Assembly: GCA_017408585.1 (NCBI GenBank)
Contig: JAFQUJ010000015.1
Location: 47,655-111,654, forward strand
Reading direction: 5' to 3'
DNA length: 64,000 bases
From: Clostridia bacterium
GTDB lineage: Bacteria; Bacillota; Clostridia; Oscillospirales; CAG-272
The position numbers and the translations under genes were made by a program. Shown here piece by piece: positions 34,789 through 44,204 of this stretch; position 1 is the first letter of the stretch, and every line of letters begins with the position of its first letter. A model generated the notes under the pieces. That model searched no databases. It was not told the DNA's origin and worked only from the letters and a program-made list of their open reading frames with translations.

Positions 34789-37700
34789 TCAGGATTTTTT
34801 CCAAAGATTATTTTCGTAATAGTCCGATGAGGTAAGATATTTTATTGCTGTTTCGTTGTCGGTCAGTTCCTCCTCGGTAAAGGTAGTATTACCGCCATTG
34901 AGATACCATCCCGTTGGATCCTTAAAGGTAAGCTCCGTGACCTTTGCGCCATAAAAGGAAGCGCTCATAAGAGTTACACCTGAACCAATTGTCAGCTTTC
35001 CTATTGTTGCTTTGGAGAATGCGTTTTCTCCAATTTCAATTACACTATCGGGTATTACAAGCTCATCAACAACAAGCTCTCCTCTAAAGGCACATTTACC
35101 GATTGTTTTTAATGTGCTTGGTAGAGCGCTAAGAGAGCTTATATAGTTCATATCGAATGCATATTCTCCAATTTCCTCACAAACGCTTCCTTGCTCAAAG
35201 GTAACATTACCCACTGCTCTTCTCCTGAACATGGAGCTTGGAACTCTCGTGGCATCCTTACCGATTACAACGTCAAAGGGCTTATCTCTGTTCGCAGTGC
35301 TACCGAACCAATATTCGCTCGAATAATTAAATTTTGTATCTTGAAGCGATATTGCATTGAAATAAACATTGTTTATAGGACAGCTTGCAAATGCGCTCTT
35401 GCCCATAGAGGTAACGCCCTTGCCTATTCTTACGCTTGTTAGCTTAGAGCCCGAGAATGCGCTTGCACCGATTGAGGTTACACTGTCGGGAATTTCAATA
35501 GATGTGATTTTTGAGCCTTGGAAAGCGCTGTCACCGATTGTTTTAAGTGTGCTTGGAAGCTTAACCGAGGTTATGCTTGCACCCTTGAAAAGCTCTTTGA
35601 CGATGTGATATCCGCTCGAATTGCAGTCGCTTGGCAATACAAGCTCTGTTTGTCCTGCCGGAAAATCGAACAGATAATACTCACCATTGTTTTCAACAAA
35701 GCGATATCCGTCTTGTGTAGTGGTAATGCAGCTCGGCGTATCAAGCGAGGTGTGAACCACTGCCTCGCTAAGAGAAAGGACTATTTTGCTTGCATTTGAA
35801 AGGTTATATACCTCGGCGAGCCTCTTGCAATTATAGAACGGTGATGAGTATCCCGAGCTGAGTGTATATGTGTTTTGAATGGTTGACGGAATTACAACCG
35901 AAATGAGCGAGGAGCAGTTCGAAAATGCACACATGCTCAGGGTTGTGAGTCCCTCGTTTAGAACAAGTGACTTGAGAGAGGAGCAATACGAGAAGGCATA
36001 TGAGCCAACTGTTTTCACGCTTGACGGCAAGGTAAGAGATGTCAAATTCTTACATCCGTCGAAGGCGTTATCTCCAATCGTGATAAGTGTATTCGGAAGC
36101 TTAGGCTCGCTTAAGCCGTCACAGCCCGAAAATGCGTTATCTCCGATTGTGAGAAGCCCGCTGTTGAAAACGATTTTATTGATACCGTCACAGCCCGAGA
36201 AGGCACCTGCACCGATTTCGGTTATATGGCTCGGAATTACAAGCTCCTTTATTCCGTGACAGGCAAAAAAGATTGTGTCGGGAATTTTGGTCATATCGCT
36301 CGAGAAGGATATGCTTGTAAGTGACGAGCAGTAGCTGAACACATTATTGCCGTATTCTGCTCCCGCAATAAGCCTTATACTGCCAAGCGCTTCGCATTCA
36401 CGGAATGCCTCGTCGCCTATTTTGGTAAGAGTTGACGGCAGGGTAATCTCAGCAAGTGACGAGCATTCTGCAAACGCATCTCTTTCTATTTCAAGCAGGC
36501 CGTCGGCGATGCTTGCCGCAGTTAATTTTTCGCATCCCTCAAAGGCGCTGTATTCTATTTTTGTTACGCTTGAGGGTATTGTCACGCTCGTTAGTGATTT
36601 GCAGCTTGAAAATGCACTTGAGCCGATGCTCTGCACGCCGTTTTCTATTATTACAGACTCAATTTTGGTGCTTGCAAAGGCAAGCTTAGGGATTGCTTTA
36701 ACCGTTGACGGAATCGTAACGCTTCCACCAAGCGCCTTGGGAACAACAACAATGCCCGTTTTTTCGTAATCGTAAACTATACCGCTAACGCTTGTATATG
36801 TGTCGCTGCCTTCGATAACAATGCTTTGCAGCTTAGCGCAGTTGCCAAAGGCATTATCTTCAATTTTCTTGATATTGCCCAAGAATGTGATTTTTGTAAC
36901 ATTGGTAGCACCCGACATAGCATATGCGGACACGCTTGTTATAGTGGCGGGAACGGTAATTTCGCCCTGCGCTCCGGGGAAAATTGCAATAATTTCGGTT
37001 TTATCAGCATTATAAAGCACTCCGCCGTCTATTACGAACGATTTGTTTTCCAAGTTAAGCGTTACGCCCTCAATGCTTGACTTATAAAACGCAGTATCGG
37101 AAATAAATGTAACACCTGCGGGGATTTCAAAGCTGTCCGTTTTTCCCATAGGCACGAGCAGCAGCTCTGTTTTATCCTTGCTGTAAAGCACGCCGTTTTC
37201 GGCACAAAGATATTCACCGTCAAAGACCTTAAATTCGGTTATTCTCGCATTGTTTGCATCTGCCATTACAACCTTGCAGGTATCCTCAACCATTACCGAG
37301 CCCGTATATTGCATACTCGAAAGGAAGGCTACAAGATATAGGTTTTCCTCGTTGCCCAAATAGTAAAGGCTTCCGCTTGAATAGCCTCTCAGACCGGTTA
37401 ATAAAAACGCCTCGTAGCCGACTTTTTCTATGCTGCTTGGAATAGTTATGTCTGTAAGGCTTCCGCAACCACGGAATGCCCGACTGCCGATTTCCTTTAT
37501 TCCCTCGCAAATGATAGCCTTTTGCATTGTTTTTTGTAAGAAGGCGTTGTCTGCTATGGCAACAACGGGAATTTCTCCTACGTATGCGGGAACGATAAAC
37601 GGCTCGGTGATTTCACCCGTATAACCGGTAATTGTTGCCTTGCCGTCGGTTACGGTATAGGTAAAGGACTCAACATCAATATCAACCATCTTGGCATATA

Positions 37701-38916
37701 TTTTTGTCGGAGTCTTGAATTGAGAGCGTTGGCTCAAATAGCCCGTAAAGGTCTCCGTTTTATACCAACCGTTAAAATACTGAGTGCTTTTTGAATCTGT
37801 CAGTATATCACTTGGATTTTCAAGAGTGATGTAATAGTTGTTTGTATTGGTGGCATAAAGAGTCTTCCAAAGCTGTCCGTTTACATAAAGCTCAACGGGA
37901 ACGTCCTCTATCGCCTTGACAGTTACCTTAACGCTTGCGCTAACTCCGCTCGGAGCTTCAACCGTAATTGTCGCTTCTCCCGCACTGATGCCCTTTACGA
38001 TTGCCGTTGTCTTGGTAATATCCCATTCAACGGTTGCAATATCGGTATCAGAGCTGCTCCAGGTGAATCCCGACATTGATGCCTCATATGGCCACGAGGT
38101 TGCCTCGAAGGTGCTTGTTTTTGATGCGACTATTTCTGAGTTGTAATGTGTTATTTCTATTCTTGTTATGGGCGTGCCTCCGCCTATTACAAGGGAAATT
38201 TCCCTTTTTACGCCACTCGAATGAGTTACTGTAAGTGTTGTTTTTCCGTGCTTTTTAGCAGTGACTACTCCGTTATTGTCAACACTTGCAATGCTTGTAT
38301 CGGCAACACTCCAGGTAAAATTCTTATCGGTTGAATTGGAAACGGACGCATAAAGGTCAAGCGTTGAGCCAACCCTGTAAATGCTTACGCTGTCCGTAAT
38401 CTCCTGCGAGTCTGCGCCAATCTTAATTGCTTCGTTTGTTGATTGCTCCGACTCAACGGTAACGACACATTCTGCCCTTAAGCCACTGCTCGTGACTGCG
38501 CAAATAGTTGCCGTTCCCTCGCCCTTTGCGGTGATTTTGCCGGAGGACACGGTTGCAACGCTCTCGTTTGTGCTTGACCATTCAACATATTTATCGGTGG
38601 TGTTGCTTGGCACTCTTACAACAGAGATAAGCTGAATGTCTCCGATTTTCATAACAAGCTCGGATTTGTTGAACGATATGCTTTCGCAGGGAATAGACGT
38701 TTGCTGCTCACTTTCGCTCTCACTCTCAGACTCGGATTCTGCCTGTGTCTGAGATTCGCTTTCGCTCTGCGATTCGTCCTCGCTCTCTGTTATACTTTCG
38801 GTTTGACTTTCGCTCTTTGTTGACTCACTTTCCTTCTCGTCATCACAGGAAACGAGCGAAAAACAAAGTAAAATGCTTAAAATCAAGGCTAAAATACCAA
38901 AAATCTTTATTTTCAT
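34789..38916 (-). CDS. Large BspA-like LRR lipoprotein
   Basis: 1375-aa surface lipoprotein. Start at 38916 (AGGAG upstream), lipobox LVSC, Ser/Glu/Gln-rich linker (about 25-75), three Big_2-like domains (about 77-160, 170-250, 255-345, each ending with a VTV/GxATI pattern), an InlB-like segment (VPVELYVNGQLWKT), then a long run of LRR_5 repeats (about 425-1340) of the type AFxxCxxLTSVxIPSSV. Probably an adhesin or host-glycoprotein-binding protein. The first codons and promoter are nearly identical to the gene at 32859-34601, so the two arose by duplication with divergent ends. Confidence 0.87.
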   Translation of the reverse strand: MKIKIFGILALILSILLCFSLVSCDDEKESESTKSESQTESITESEDESQSESESQTQAESESESESESEQQTSIPCESISFNKSELVMKIGDIQLISVVRVPSNTTDKYVEWSSTNESVATVSSGKITAKGEGTATICAVTSSGLRAECVVTVESEQSTNEAIKIGADSQEITDSVSIYRVGSTLDLYASVSNSTDKNFTWSVADTSIASVDNNGVVTAKKHGKTTLTVTHSSGVKREISLVIGGGTPITRIEITHYNSEIVASKTSTFEATSWPYEASMSGFTWSSSDTDIATVEWDITKTTAIVKGISAGEATITVEAPSGVSASVKVTVKAIEDVPVELYVNGQLWKTLYATNTNNYYITLENPSDILTDSKSTQYFNGWYKTETFTGYLSQRSQFKTPTKIYAKMVDIDVESFTYTVTDGKATITGYTGEITEPFIVPAYVGEIPVVAIADNAFLQKTMQKAIICEGIKEIGSRAFRGCGSLTDITIPSSIEKVGYEAFLLTGLRGYSSGSLYYLGNEENLYLVAFLSSMQYTGSVMVEDTCKVVMADANNARITEFKVFDGEYLCAENGVLYSKDKTELLLVPMGKTDSFEIPAGVTFISDTAFYKSSIEGVTLNLENKSFVIDGGVLYNADKTEIIAIFPGAQGEITVPATITSVSAYAMSGATNVTKITFLGNIKKIEDNAFGNCAKLQSIVIEGSDTYTSVSGIVYDYEKTGIVVVPKALGGSVTIPSTVKAIPKLAFASTKIESVIIENGVQSIGSSAFSSCKSLTSVTIPSSVTKIEYSAFEGCEKLTAASIADGLLEIERDAFAECSSLAEITLPSTLTKIGDEAFRECEALGSIRLIAGAEYGNNVFSYCSSLTSISFSSDMTKIPDTIFFACHGIKELVIPSHITEIGAGAFSGCDGINKIVFNSGLLTIGDNAFSGCDGLSEPKLPNTLITIGDNAFDGCKNLTSLTLPSSVKTVGSYAFSYCSSLKSLVLNEGLTTLSMCAFSNCSSLISVVIPSTIQNTYTLSSGYSSPFYNCKRLAEVYNLSNASKIVLSLSEAVVHTSLDTPSCITTTQDGYRFVENNGEYYLFDFPAGQTELVLPSDCNSSGYHIVKELFKGASITSVKLPSTLKTIGDSAFQGSKITSIEIPDSVTSIGASAFSGSKLTSVRIGKGVTSMGKSAFASCPINNVYFNAISLQDTKFNYSSEYWFGSTANRDKPFDVVIGKDATRVPSSMFRRRAVGNVTFEQGSVCEEIGEYAFDMNYISSLSALPSTLKTIGKCAFRGELVVDELVIPDSVIEIGENAFSKATIGKLTIGSGVTLMSASFYGAKVTELTFKDPTGWYLNGGNTTFTEEELTDNETAIKYLTSSDYYENNLWKKS

Positions 38917-39008
38917 TATGCACTCCTTTAGGTTAAAAGACTTTGTATATATTGTATAACTAATTATACCCCCCCCCCACAAAAAATGTCAAGGGCTTTG
39001 GGATAAAA
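38807..39008. repeat. Copy B of the duplicated promoter/signal-peptide cassette
   Basis: Partner of 34492-34694, direct orientation, 4.3 kb apart. Confidence 0.9.
38963..38992 (-). promoter_or_regulatory. Promoter with G10 tract in the -35/-10 spacer
   Basis: Minus strand: TTGACA (38992-38987), 18-bp spacer containing ten G (38978-38969), TATAAT (38968-38963). Identical boxes to the paralogue but one G shorter. Confidence 0.85.
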
Positions 39009-39042
39009 TTATGCTTTTAGGGACAACTTTACTTAATTAAAC

Positions 39043-39073
39043 GAAAATCAAGCTCTTTCGAGCTTGATTTTTA
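39043..39073 (-). terminator. Terminator of the GH29/GH92 operon
   Basis: ATCAAGCTC / GAGCTTGAT hairpin, loop TTTC, A/T runs, just past the GH29 stop. Confidence 0.85.
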
Positions 39074-39075
39074 TG

Positions 39076-40389
39076 TTATTTTAAGAACACCTCGATAACA
39101 GGGACTTCCATGTCGGGCTTTACGGGTGGAATTTTGAAGGCTACGAGGCCTTCGCTTTCGGTTTTTGCCTCGCTAAAGTGGTCAACCTTGCCCTCGGTAT
39201 AGAGGATTTCGCTTCCATCGTGAAGGAACTGTGCGTAATCAATTTTGCCACCGAGTCCCTCGAATTCAAGGAATGCGTATGGGTATTCTACAAGGTGTAT
39301 GTATAGGCGCTTTCCGTCCTCGCTTTGTGTTAGGCGTGTGCCACGGGGAGCGATGAATTCCGGCTCTGCCATTGTGCATCCATAAATTGAGCGAGAGTTA
39401 TATTTCATCCATTTTTCATACACGCCAAGAGCGTCCTCAGCTCTTTTATCGAGATATCCACGATGCGTTGGTCCTACATTCATAAGCAGGTTTCCGCCGA
39501 TGCAAACTGTATTTATAAGCATTTCAATCAGCATTTTTGGAGATTTCCATGTGGACTCATCACGATGATAGCCCCAAGAGCCTGAGAAGGTTTGGCAAGC
39601 CTCCCAGGTTACAAGCTCTCCTGTTTCGTTATGGGTTACCCATCTCATTGGCTGATATTGCTCGGGAGTCCAAATATCGCCCTCGATATCGCAGCGGTTA
39701 TCAATGATAATTCCGGGCTGAAGCTCTCTTGCGAGGGCAACGAGCTTTTCTGACTCCCAATCGTCCTTGCCCTTACCCTTCATCCAAGCGGGATAGTTGG
39801 GGTCAGCCTTAGGATATGAGAAGTCAAACCACAAAATATCAATCTTTCCGTAGTTGGTTAGAAGCTCGGTTACTTGATTGCGCATATACTCTGCGTAAAT
39901 CTTCATATTTCTTCCCTTGCTTTGCTCCTCGGCATCTGCATCAAATCTGCGTGGGTGGATTGCATCTATTGTAAATTCGGGGTGATGCCAGTCGATAAGC
40001 GAATAATAGAAGCCTATTCTAATACCCTCGGCGCGAAATGCGTCAACATATTCTCTTACAAGGTCACGGCCTGCGGGAGTATTTGTGCATTTATAGTCGG
40101 TGTATTGGGTGTCAAACATACAAAAGCCCTCGTGATGCTTTGTTGTAAGAACCGCATACTTCATTCCCGCCTTCTTTGCCATTCTCGCCCATTCCTTAGG
40201 GTCATACATATCGGGGTTGAAATACTTAAAATACTTATCGTATTTTTCGTCGGTGATGCACTCTATATGCTTTATCCACTCGTTTCTTGCGGGCATTGCA
40301 TAGAGTCCCCAGTGAATGAACATACCAAATCGGTCATGCTCAAACCATTCGGTATCTCCTAATGTTTTTCTTGTTTTGTAGCTTGACAT
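39076..40389 (-). CDS. GH29 alpha-L-fucosidase
   Basis: Retaining fucosidase, 437 aa, no signal peptide. Motifs: FIHWGLYAMPARNEW, TTKHHEGFCMFD (about 83) and ILWFDF with the nucleophile Asp (about 185). It follows GH92 by 19 nt in one transcript. With the GH95 gene at 26139-28517 it gives the cell two unrelated fucosidases, as expected for host-mucin or N-glycan use. Confidence 0.92.
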   Translation of the reverse strand: MSSYKTRKTLGDTEWFEHDRFGMFIHWGLYAMPARNEWIKHIECITDEKYDKYFKYFNPDMYDPKEWARMAKKAGMKYAVLTTKHHEGFCMFDTQYTDYKCTNTPAGRDLVREYVDAFRAEGIRIGFYYSLIDWHHPEFTIDAIHPRRFDADAEEQSKGRNMKIYAEYMRNQVTELLTNYGKIDILWFDFSYPKADPNYPAWMKGKGKDDWESEKLVALARELQPGIIIDNRCDIEGDIWTPEQYQPMRWVTHNETGELVTWEACQTFSGSWGYHRDESTWKSPKMLIEMLINTVCIGGNLLMNVGPTHRGYLDKRAEDALGVYEKWMKYNSRSIYGCTMAEPEFIAPRGTRLTQSEDGKRLYIHLVEYPYAFLEFEGLGGKIDYAQFLHDGSEILYTEGKVDHFSEAKTESEGLVAFKIPPVKPDMEVPVIEVFLK

Positions 40390-40408
40390 TTTGTGTCCTC
40401 CGTTTATT

Positions 40409-42364
40409 TTAAAATATTTGTTTTCCTAAAATTTTTGCACTCTTAACAAGTGGCTTTATTCTTATCCATTCGTCCTTGCCGGGACACATTCTATAAATCC
40501 CAAGACAAGAGAGGATATACCATGCACTCATGCTTCCGTTATCCTCATCACCGGGGTAGCCGTCCGGAGTGCTTTTGAACAGCTCGGAGCAAATTCGTCC
40601 TACCCAGTATTCGCTTTTCGCGGTTTCGCCAAGGTAGGCATAGATATACGGAATATGGAATGAGGGCTGATTTGAGATTGCGCATTGGCCAAAATCCACG
40701 CTTGCCATCTCTGTCATCTCGTGGATTTCACCACCATATCCATGAACACGATAGAGTGGTGGGGCTTTAAACAATTTATCAAGATATGAAAGGAGCTTTT
40801 CTTTTCCACCAAGGAGCACGCTAAGTCCATCTAGGTCATGCTGAACTGCGAGTGTGCTCTGCCATGCGCACGCCTCGGTATAGTCACCACCCCACATAAG
40901 AGGGTCGAAGCCTTCTCGAAGAGAGCCATCTGTTGCTCTTCCACGCATAAAGCCGGTTTCACTATCAAACAGGTGCGTATAGCTCATGGAGCGCTTTTCA
41001 TACTCGGTTGCGATGCTATCAAGTCCAAGATTTTTAGCTATTTGCGAAATACACCAATCGCCATATGCGAAATCGAGGGTTAGGTTAACGCTCTCTTTAT
41101 ACAAATCACAGGGAACATATCCGTATTTTATGTATTCGACAATTCCTTCTCTGCCATATCTTTTTTCGGGTGATGGAGTGCTTGCGTGGTGTAGCATGCC
41201 ATCAAGCGCTCTTTTAGCTAGTGGCTCGTCAATGATTTTTTGCGTCACAGCCTCGGCAATTACTGCATCGACAAGAGTTGACGGCATACAGCCGACCTCG
41301 CCAATAGATGGCCATCGGGGCAAGAAGCCACCCTCCTCGTAATCGTTTACAAAGCCCTCGACAATTTCACGATATTCGTCACGACAAATAAGGGTGTAAA
41401 GCGGATACAGGGTGCGATATGTGTCCCACGCACCACTATCGGTATAGCGAACGCCCTCTCGTATTTTACCATCGCATGGGGAGTAGTGAATGGGCTTTTC
41501 ATTCTCGTCAAGCTCATAAGCTGTATGAGGGAACAGCATTGTGCGATACAGGCATGAATAGAAGGTGCGCATTTGCTCCTCGTGCTGTGCCTCTATCTCT
41601 ATTCGGCCAAGATGCTCCTCCCAATCGCATATTGCCTCGTTTAAAAGCAATTCGAAGTCACGCCCATCAATTTCTCTGTCGAGATTTAGCATTGCTTGCT
41701 CGTGGCTTATATAGGAAATTGCGACACATATCTGCGCCTTTTTTGTTTTCAGGGCAAGATGCACATAGCTTTCGCCTATTATTGTGTTTTTTGTGTCAAG
41801 CTCCTCGGGGCAGAGCTTCAAAACGAAGTACATTTTGAAGTCTTTTGCGTCGTCCTGTGAGTGCGCGTCGCTTGTGCCATATAAAATTCCATGCTCGCTA
41901 TCAAGAGTATATGTATAATTTCCTTGTGTTGGGAGAAGCGAAAAATACAACTGCTTGTCGCTATCGGAGCTAAGGCGAATAGCACAGCCTCTTTTAGTGG
42001 GTGTCAGTTCAAAATCACACTCGGAGCGCAAAAATCTAACCTTTAAATAATCAGGACGATTTTCCGCCTCGCTTATGCGATAGCCACTCCATGCGAGCGA
42101 GGGAGTGTCTGCAATTACATCACTTTGTGGGGTGAAAAGGACTGTTCCATAGTCACCTATCCAAGGGCTTGGCTGATGGGTTAATCTTATTCCCTCAATA
42201 TATGGAAAATCGGGGGTATAAAGCCATCTCGAGCTACCATCGCTTTGTGGGCAGAAGGACACCATTCCAAAGGGGCGTTGGGTTAGTGGTAGGGTATTTC
42301 CGTTTGAAAATCGCATAACGGATTTTGTACCCATCTTAGTATTTACATATGGAATGTATCTCAT
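40409..42364 (-). CDS. GH92-family alpha-mannosidase-like protein with altered acid residue
   Basis: GH92 enzymes are Ca-dependent inverting exo-alpha-mannosidases. 651 aa, no signal peptide, a little short for the family. N-terminal PFGMVSFCP, GAWDTYRTLYPL, LYKESVNLTLDFAYGDW and GDEDNGSMSAWY (about 606) are recognisable. The usual NEPSHHIPY carrying the catalytic acid Glu reads NQPSFHIPY here (about 565), a Glu-to-Gln change. That change is known from a GH92 enzyme active on mannose-phosphate-mannose linkages. First gene of the GH92-GH29 operon. Confidence 0.85.
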   Translation of the reverse strand: MRYIPYVNTKMGTKSVMRFSNGNTLPLTQRPFGMVSFCPQSDGSSRWLYTPDFPYIEGIRLTHQPSPWIGDYGTVLFTPQSDVIADTPSLAWSGYRISEAENRPDYLKVRFLRSECDFELTPTKRGCAIRLSSDSDKQLYFSLLPTQGNYTYTLDSEHGILYGTSDAHSQDDAKDFKMYFVLKLCPEELDTKNTIIGESYVHLALKTKKAQICVAISYISHEQAMLNLDREIDGRDFELLLNEAICDWEEHLGRIEIEAQHEEQMRTFYSCLYRTMLFPHTAYELDENEKPIHYSPCDGKIREGVRYTDSGAWDTYRTLYPLYTLICRDEYREIVEGFVNDYEEGGFLPRWPSIGEVGCMPSTLVDAVIAEAVTQKIIDEPLAKRALDGMLHHASTPSPEKRYGREGIVEYIKYGYVPCDLYKESVNLTLDFAYGDWCISQIAKNLGLDSIATEYEKRSMSYTHLFDSETGFMRGRATDGSLREGFDPLMWGGDYTEACAWQSTLAVQHDLDGLSVLLGGKEKLLSYLDKLFKAPPLYRVHGYGGEIHEMTEMASVDFGQCAISNQPSFHIPYIYAYLGETAKSEYWVGRICSELFKSTPDGYPGDEDNGSMSAWYILSCLGIYRMCPGKDEWIRIKPLVKSAKILGKQIF

Positions 42365-42393
42365 AAAAATCTCCTAATCCATTCGTTATTTTA

Positions 42394-42422
42394 AGTATAT
42401 CATTTCTTTTACTAAAAGTAAA
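42394..42422 (-). promoter_or_regulatory. Promoter of the GH92-GH29 operon
   Basis: TTTACT (42422-42417), 17-bp spacer, TATACT (42399-42394), minus strand. The -35 overlaps a small TACT/AGTA palindrome. Confidence 0.6.
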
Positions 42423-42434
42423 TATATTTAACAC

Positions 42435-42463
42435 AAAAAAACAGGACCGAGGTCCTGTTTTTA
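42435..42463 (-). terminator. Terminator of the GNAT-NSS-protease operon
   Basis: ACAGGAC-CGAG-GTCCTGT with A/T runs, overlapping the stop of the gene ending at 42461. Confidence 0.8.
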
Positions 42464-42946
42464 TTCGTTATAGGTTATAAATCTTTCAAGCAATTCTGCC
42501 TTGCCCAAAAAGAGCCTTTCAAGTCTTGCTCTTTCTGTATCCTCAAGCTCTAAGCGATTCTCATAATCGCTTGACTGCTCAAAGAGTCTTGCATAAAGCT
42601 TTTCGTATTCCTTGCCTGCGCCCTCAAAGCTAAGTCCAAGCGCGCCTGCCATTACAGCGAGTAAATTCCAATGCTCTACAACCAGCTTACAGGGAATGCT
42701 ATCAGTTATTTCAAAATCAAAGTCAAAATCGTGGGCAACACTATCTCCACCTAAGGTGAGCTGATTTTTTTGACAAAATGCCTTCAAGGCATCAAAGCTA
42801 TCAAAGGAAACGAGGCAATCGTCGGTATGAAGCACGCCCTCGCCTTTTTCTCTATCATAGTGAAGCGTGTAGCTGATTTTGCTATTATTCTTTATTCTAA
42901 TAGCCCATACCTCGCTATCCTTTATGTCGTGTAAAATTACTTCCAT
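42461..42946 (-). CDS. Hypothetical cytosolic protein
   Basis: 161 aa, not recognised. No signal peptide or membrane segment. The N-terminal half is beta-rich (MEVILHDIKDSEVWAIRIKN), the C-terminal third helical and acidic. It follows the trypsin-like lipoprotein gene by 9 nt and is probably co-transcribed with it. Confidence 0.65.
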   Translation of the reverse strand: MEVILHDIKDSEVWAIRIKNNSKISYTLHYDREKGEGVLHTDDCLVSFDSFDALKAFCQKNQLTLGGDSVAHDFDFDFEITDSIPCKLVVEHWNLLAVMAGALGLSFEGAGKEYEKLYARLFEQSSDYENRLELEDTERARLERLFLGKAELLERFITYNE

Positions 42947-42955
42947 TTTTCTCTC

Positions 42956-44161
42956 CTAAGCTACATTATCATTCACAGGAACTGTCGTTTCGTCTATTAC
43001 ATCGCCTGTGGAATCCTCTGTCTTTTCGTCATCTGTGCTTTCGTTATAAGCAAAGCCAACCTCGTCAAAGAAGCTATAAACCTTTTCAACAGGGATCGCG
43101 TACGAGGCAACGGAATTTCCGTTTTCGTCAATTGCGCCCGCGTAGTTAATGCCGATAACATTAAGCTGGGCGTCAAGGAGCGCACCGCCACTTGAGCCAC
43201 TATTAATATATGCGTCGTGCTGTAAAACCTCGAAGGTTACATTTGATTCTGTTGCCTTAGAGTCCTTTAAGGTTACCTTAGAATATCCAACAACATTTCC
43301 TAAGGTAATTGTGTTTGATTGACCCTCGGGCTGTCCCAAGGAGATTACGAAATCGTCCTCCTCGCTATTGACCGCCTCGAGTGATAGCACGGTATAGCTT
43401 TCGGTGCTGGTAAATTTAACTATTGCAAGGTCATATTCAGGCATATTAGCGATACAGTCCGCCTGATATTGTGTTCCTATATAATCTATAACATAGTAGC
43501 TTGTGTATTGAGTTGATTCCTCAAGCGAATCACTATATACAACATGGTTATTAGTTAGGGCATAATATTCGGTATCCGTGTGCTTGATTATAACGCCACT
43601 ACCTGTTGAAATGCCAACAATCTGTGTGCCAAATCCAAATGCCTTGTTTGAATACTCCGTCTTTACAGTTATATTCGCCTTGATGGTTTCGGTGCTTATG
43701 ATATTGATAAGATCCGGATAGTCGATTTCCTCACAGACAGTGCAAATTCCACGCTCAAAGCTATGCTCGCCTATTTCCTCAACAAAGGTGTCGGCGAAGG
43801 TGTAGCCACACTCACAGGTATGCATGGTGTATCCACGCTCAACGCAGGAGGGTTCAAAAACCTCATCCGTGAAGGAGTGTGTGTGAGTTTCGATGATTTC
43901 CTCACTTGATGACTCCTCGCTTGTAGCATCGCTTAAATCGTCATTTTCGCCTGACGAGGACTGCTCGCTCTCGGAGCTTTCCTCAATTTCGATTTCGCTC
44001 TGTTGCTCCTTCTCGCTTGACGAGGGCGTTTGCGCTTCACTCTCGCTTGAAGAGGAGGAGCTCTCTGTATTTGGTGTTATTAAAAATCTGTCAATAAAAT
44101 CGCACGAGCAAAGCGACATGACAAGCAAGACGCAAAGCACGGCTAAAAGTAATTTTTTCAT
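42956..44161 (-). CDS. Trypsin-like serine protease lipoprotein (HtrA-type catalytic domain, no PDZ)
   Basis: 401-aa surface lipoprotein. Lipobox SLCSC (Cys about 20), Ser/Glu-rich linker (about 30-90), a Cys/His module (EPSC...HTCECGY...GEHSF, about 92-145) like those in the LRR protein at 219-3635, then a chymotrypsin-fold domain with His in TNNHVV (about 202), Asp in EYDLAIVKF (about 243) and Ser in NSGSSGGAL (about 324). There is no PDZ domain; the tail is acidic. Likely processes or degrades proteins at the cell surface. RBS GGAGAG before ATG 44161. Confidence 0.87.
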   Translation of the reverse strand: MKKLLLAVLCVLLVMSLCSCDFIDRFLITPNTESSSSSSESEAQTPSSSEKEQQSEIEIEESSESEQSSSGENDDLSDATSEESSSEEIIETHTHSFTDEVFEPSCVERGYTMHTCECGYTFADTFVEEIGEHSFERGICTVCEEIDYPDLINIISTETIKANITVKTEYSNKAFGFGTQIVGISTGSGVIIKHTDTEYYALTNNHVVYSDSLEESTQYTSYYVIDYIGTQYQADCIANMPEYDLAIVKFTSTESYTVLSLEAVNSEEDDFVISLGQPEGQSNTITLGNVVGYSKVTLKDSKATESNVTFEVLQHDAYINSGSSGGALLDAQLNVIGINYAGAIDENGNSVASYAIPVEKVYSFFDEVGFAYNESTDDEKTEDSTGDVIDETTVPVNDNVA

Positions 44162-44204
44162 AGCTCTCTCCTTTCAAAAAGTGTCGATATGTGGCTGTTT
44201 TTGG

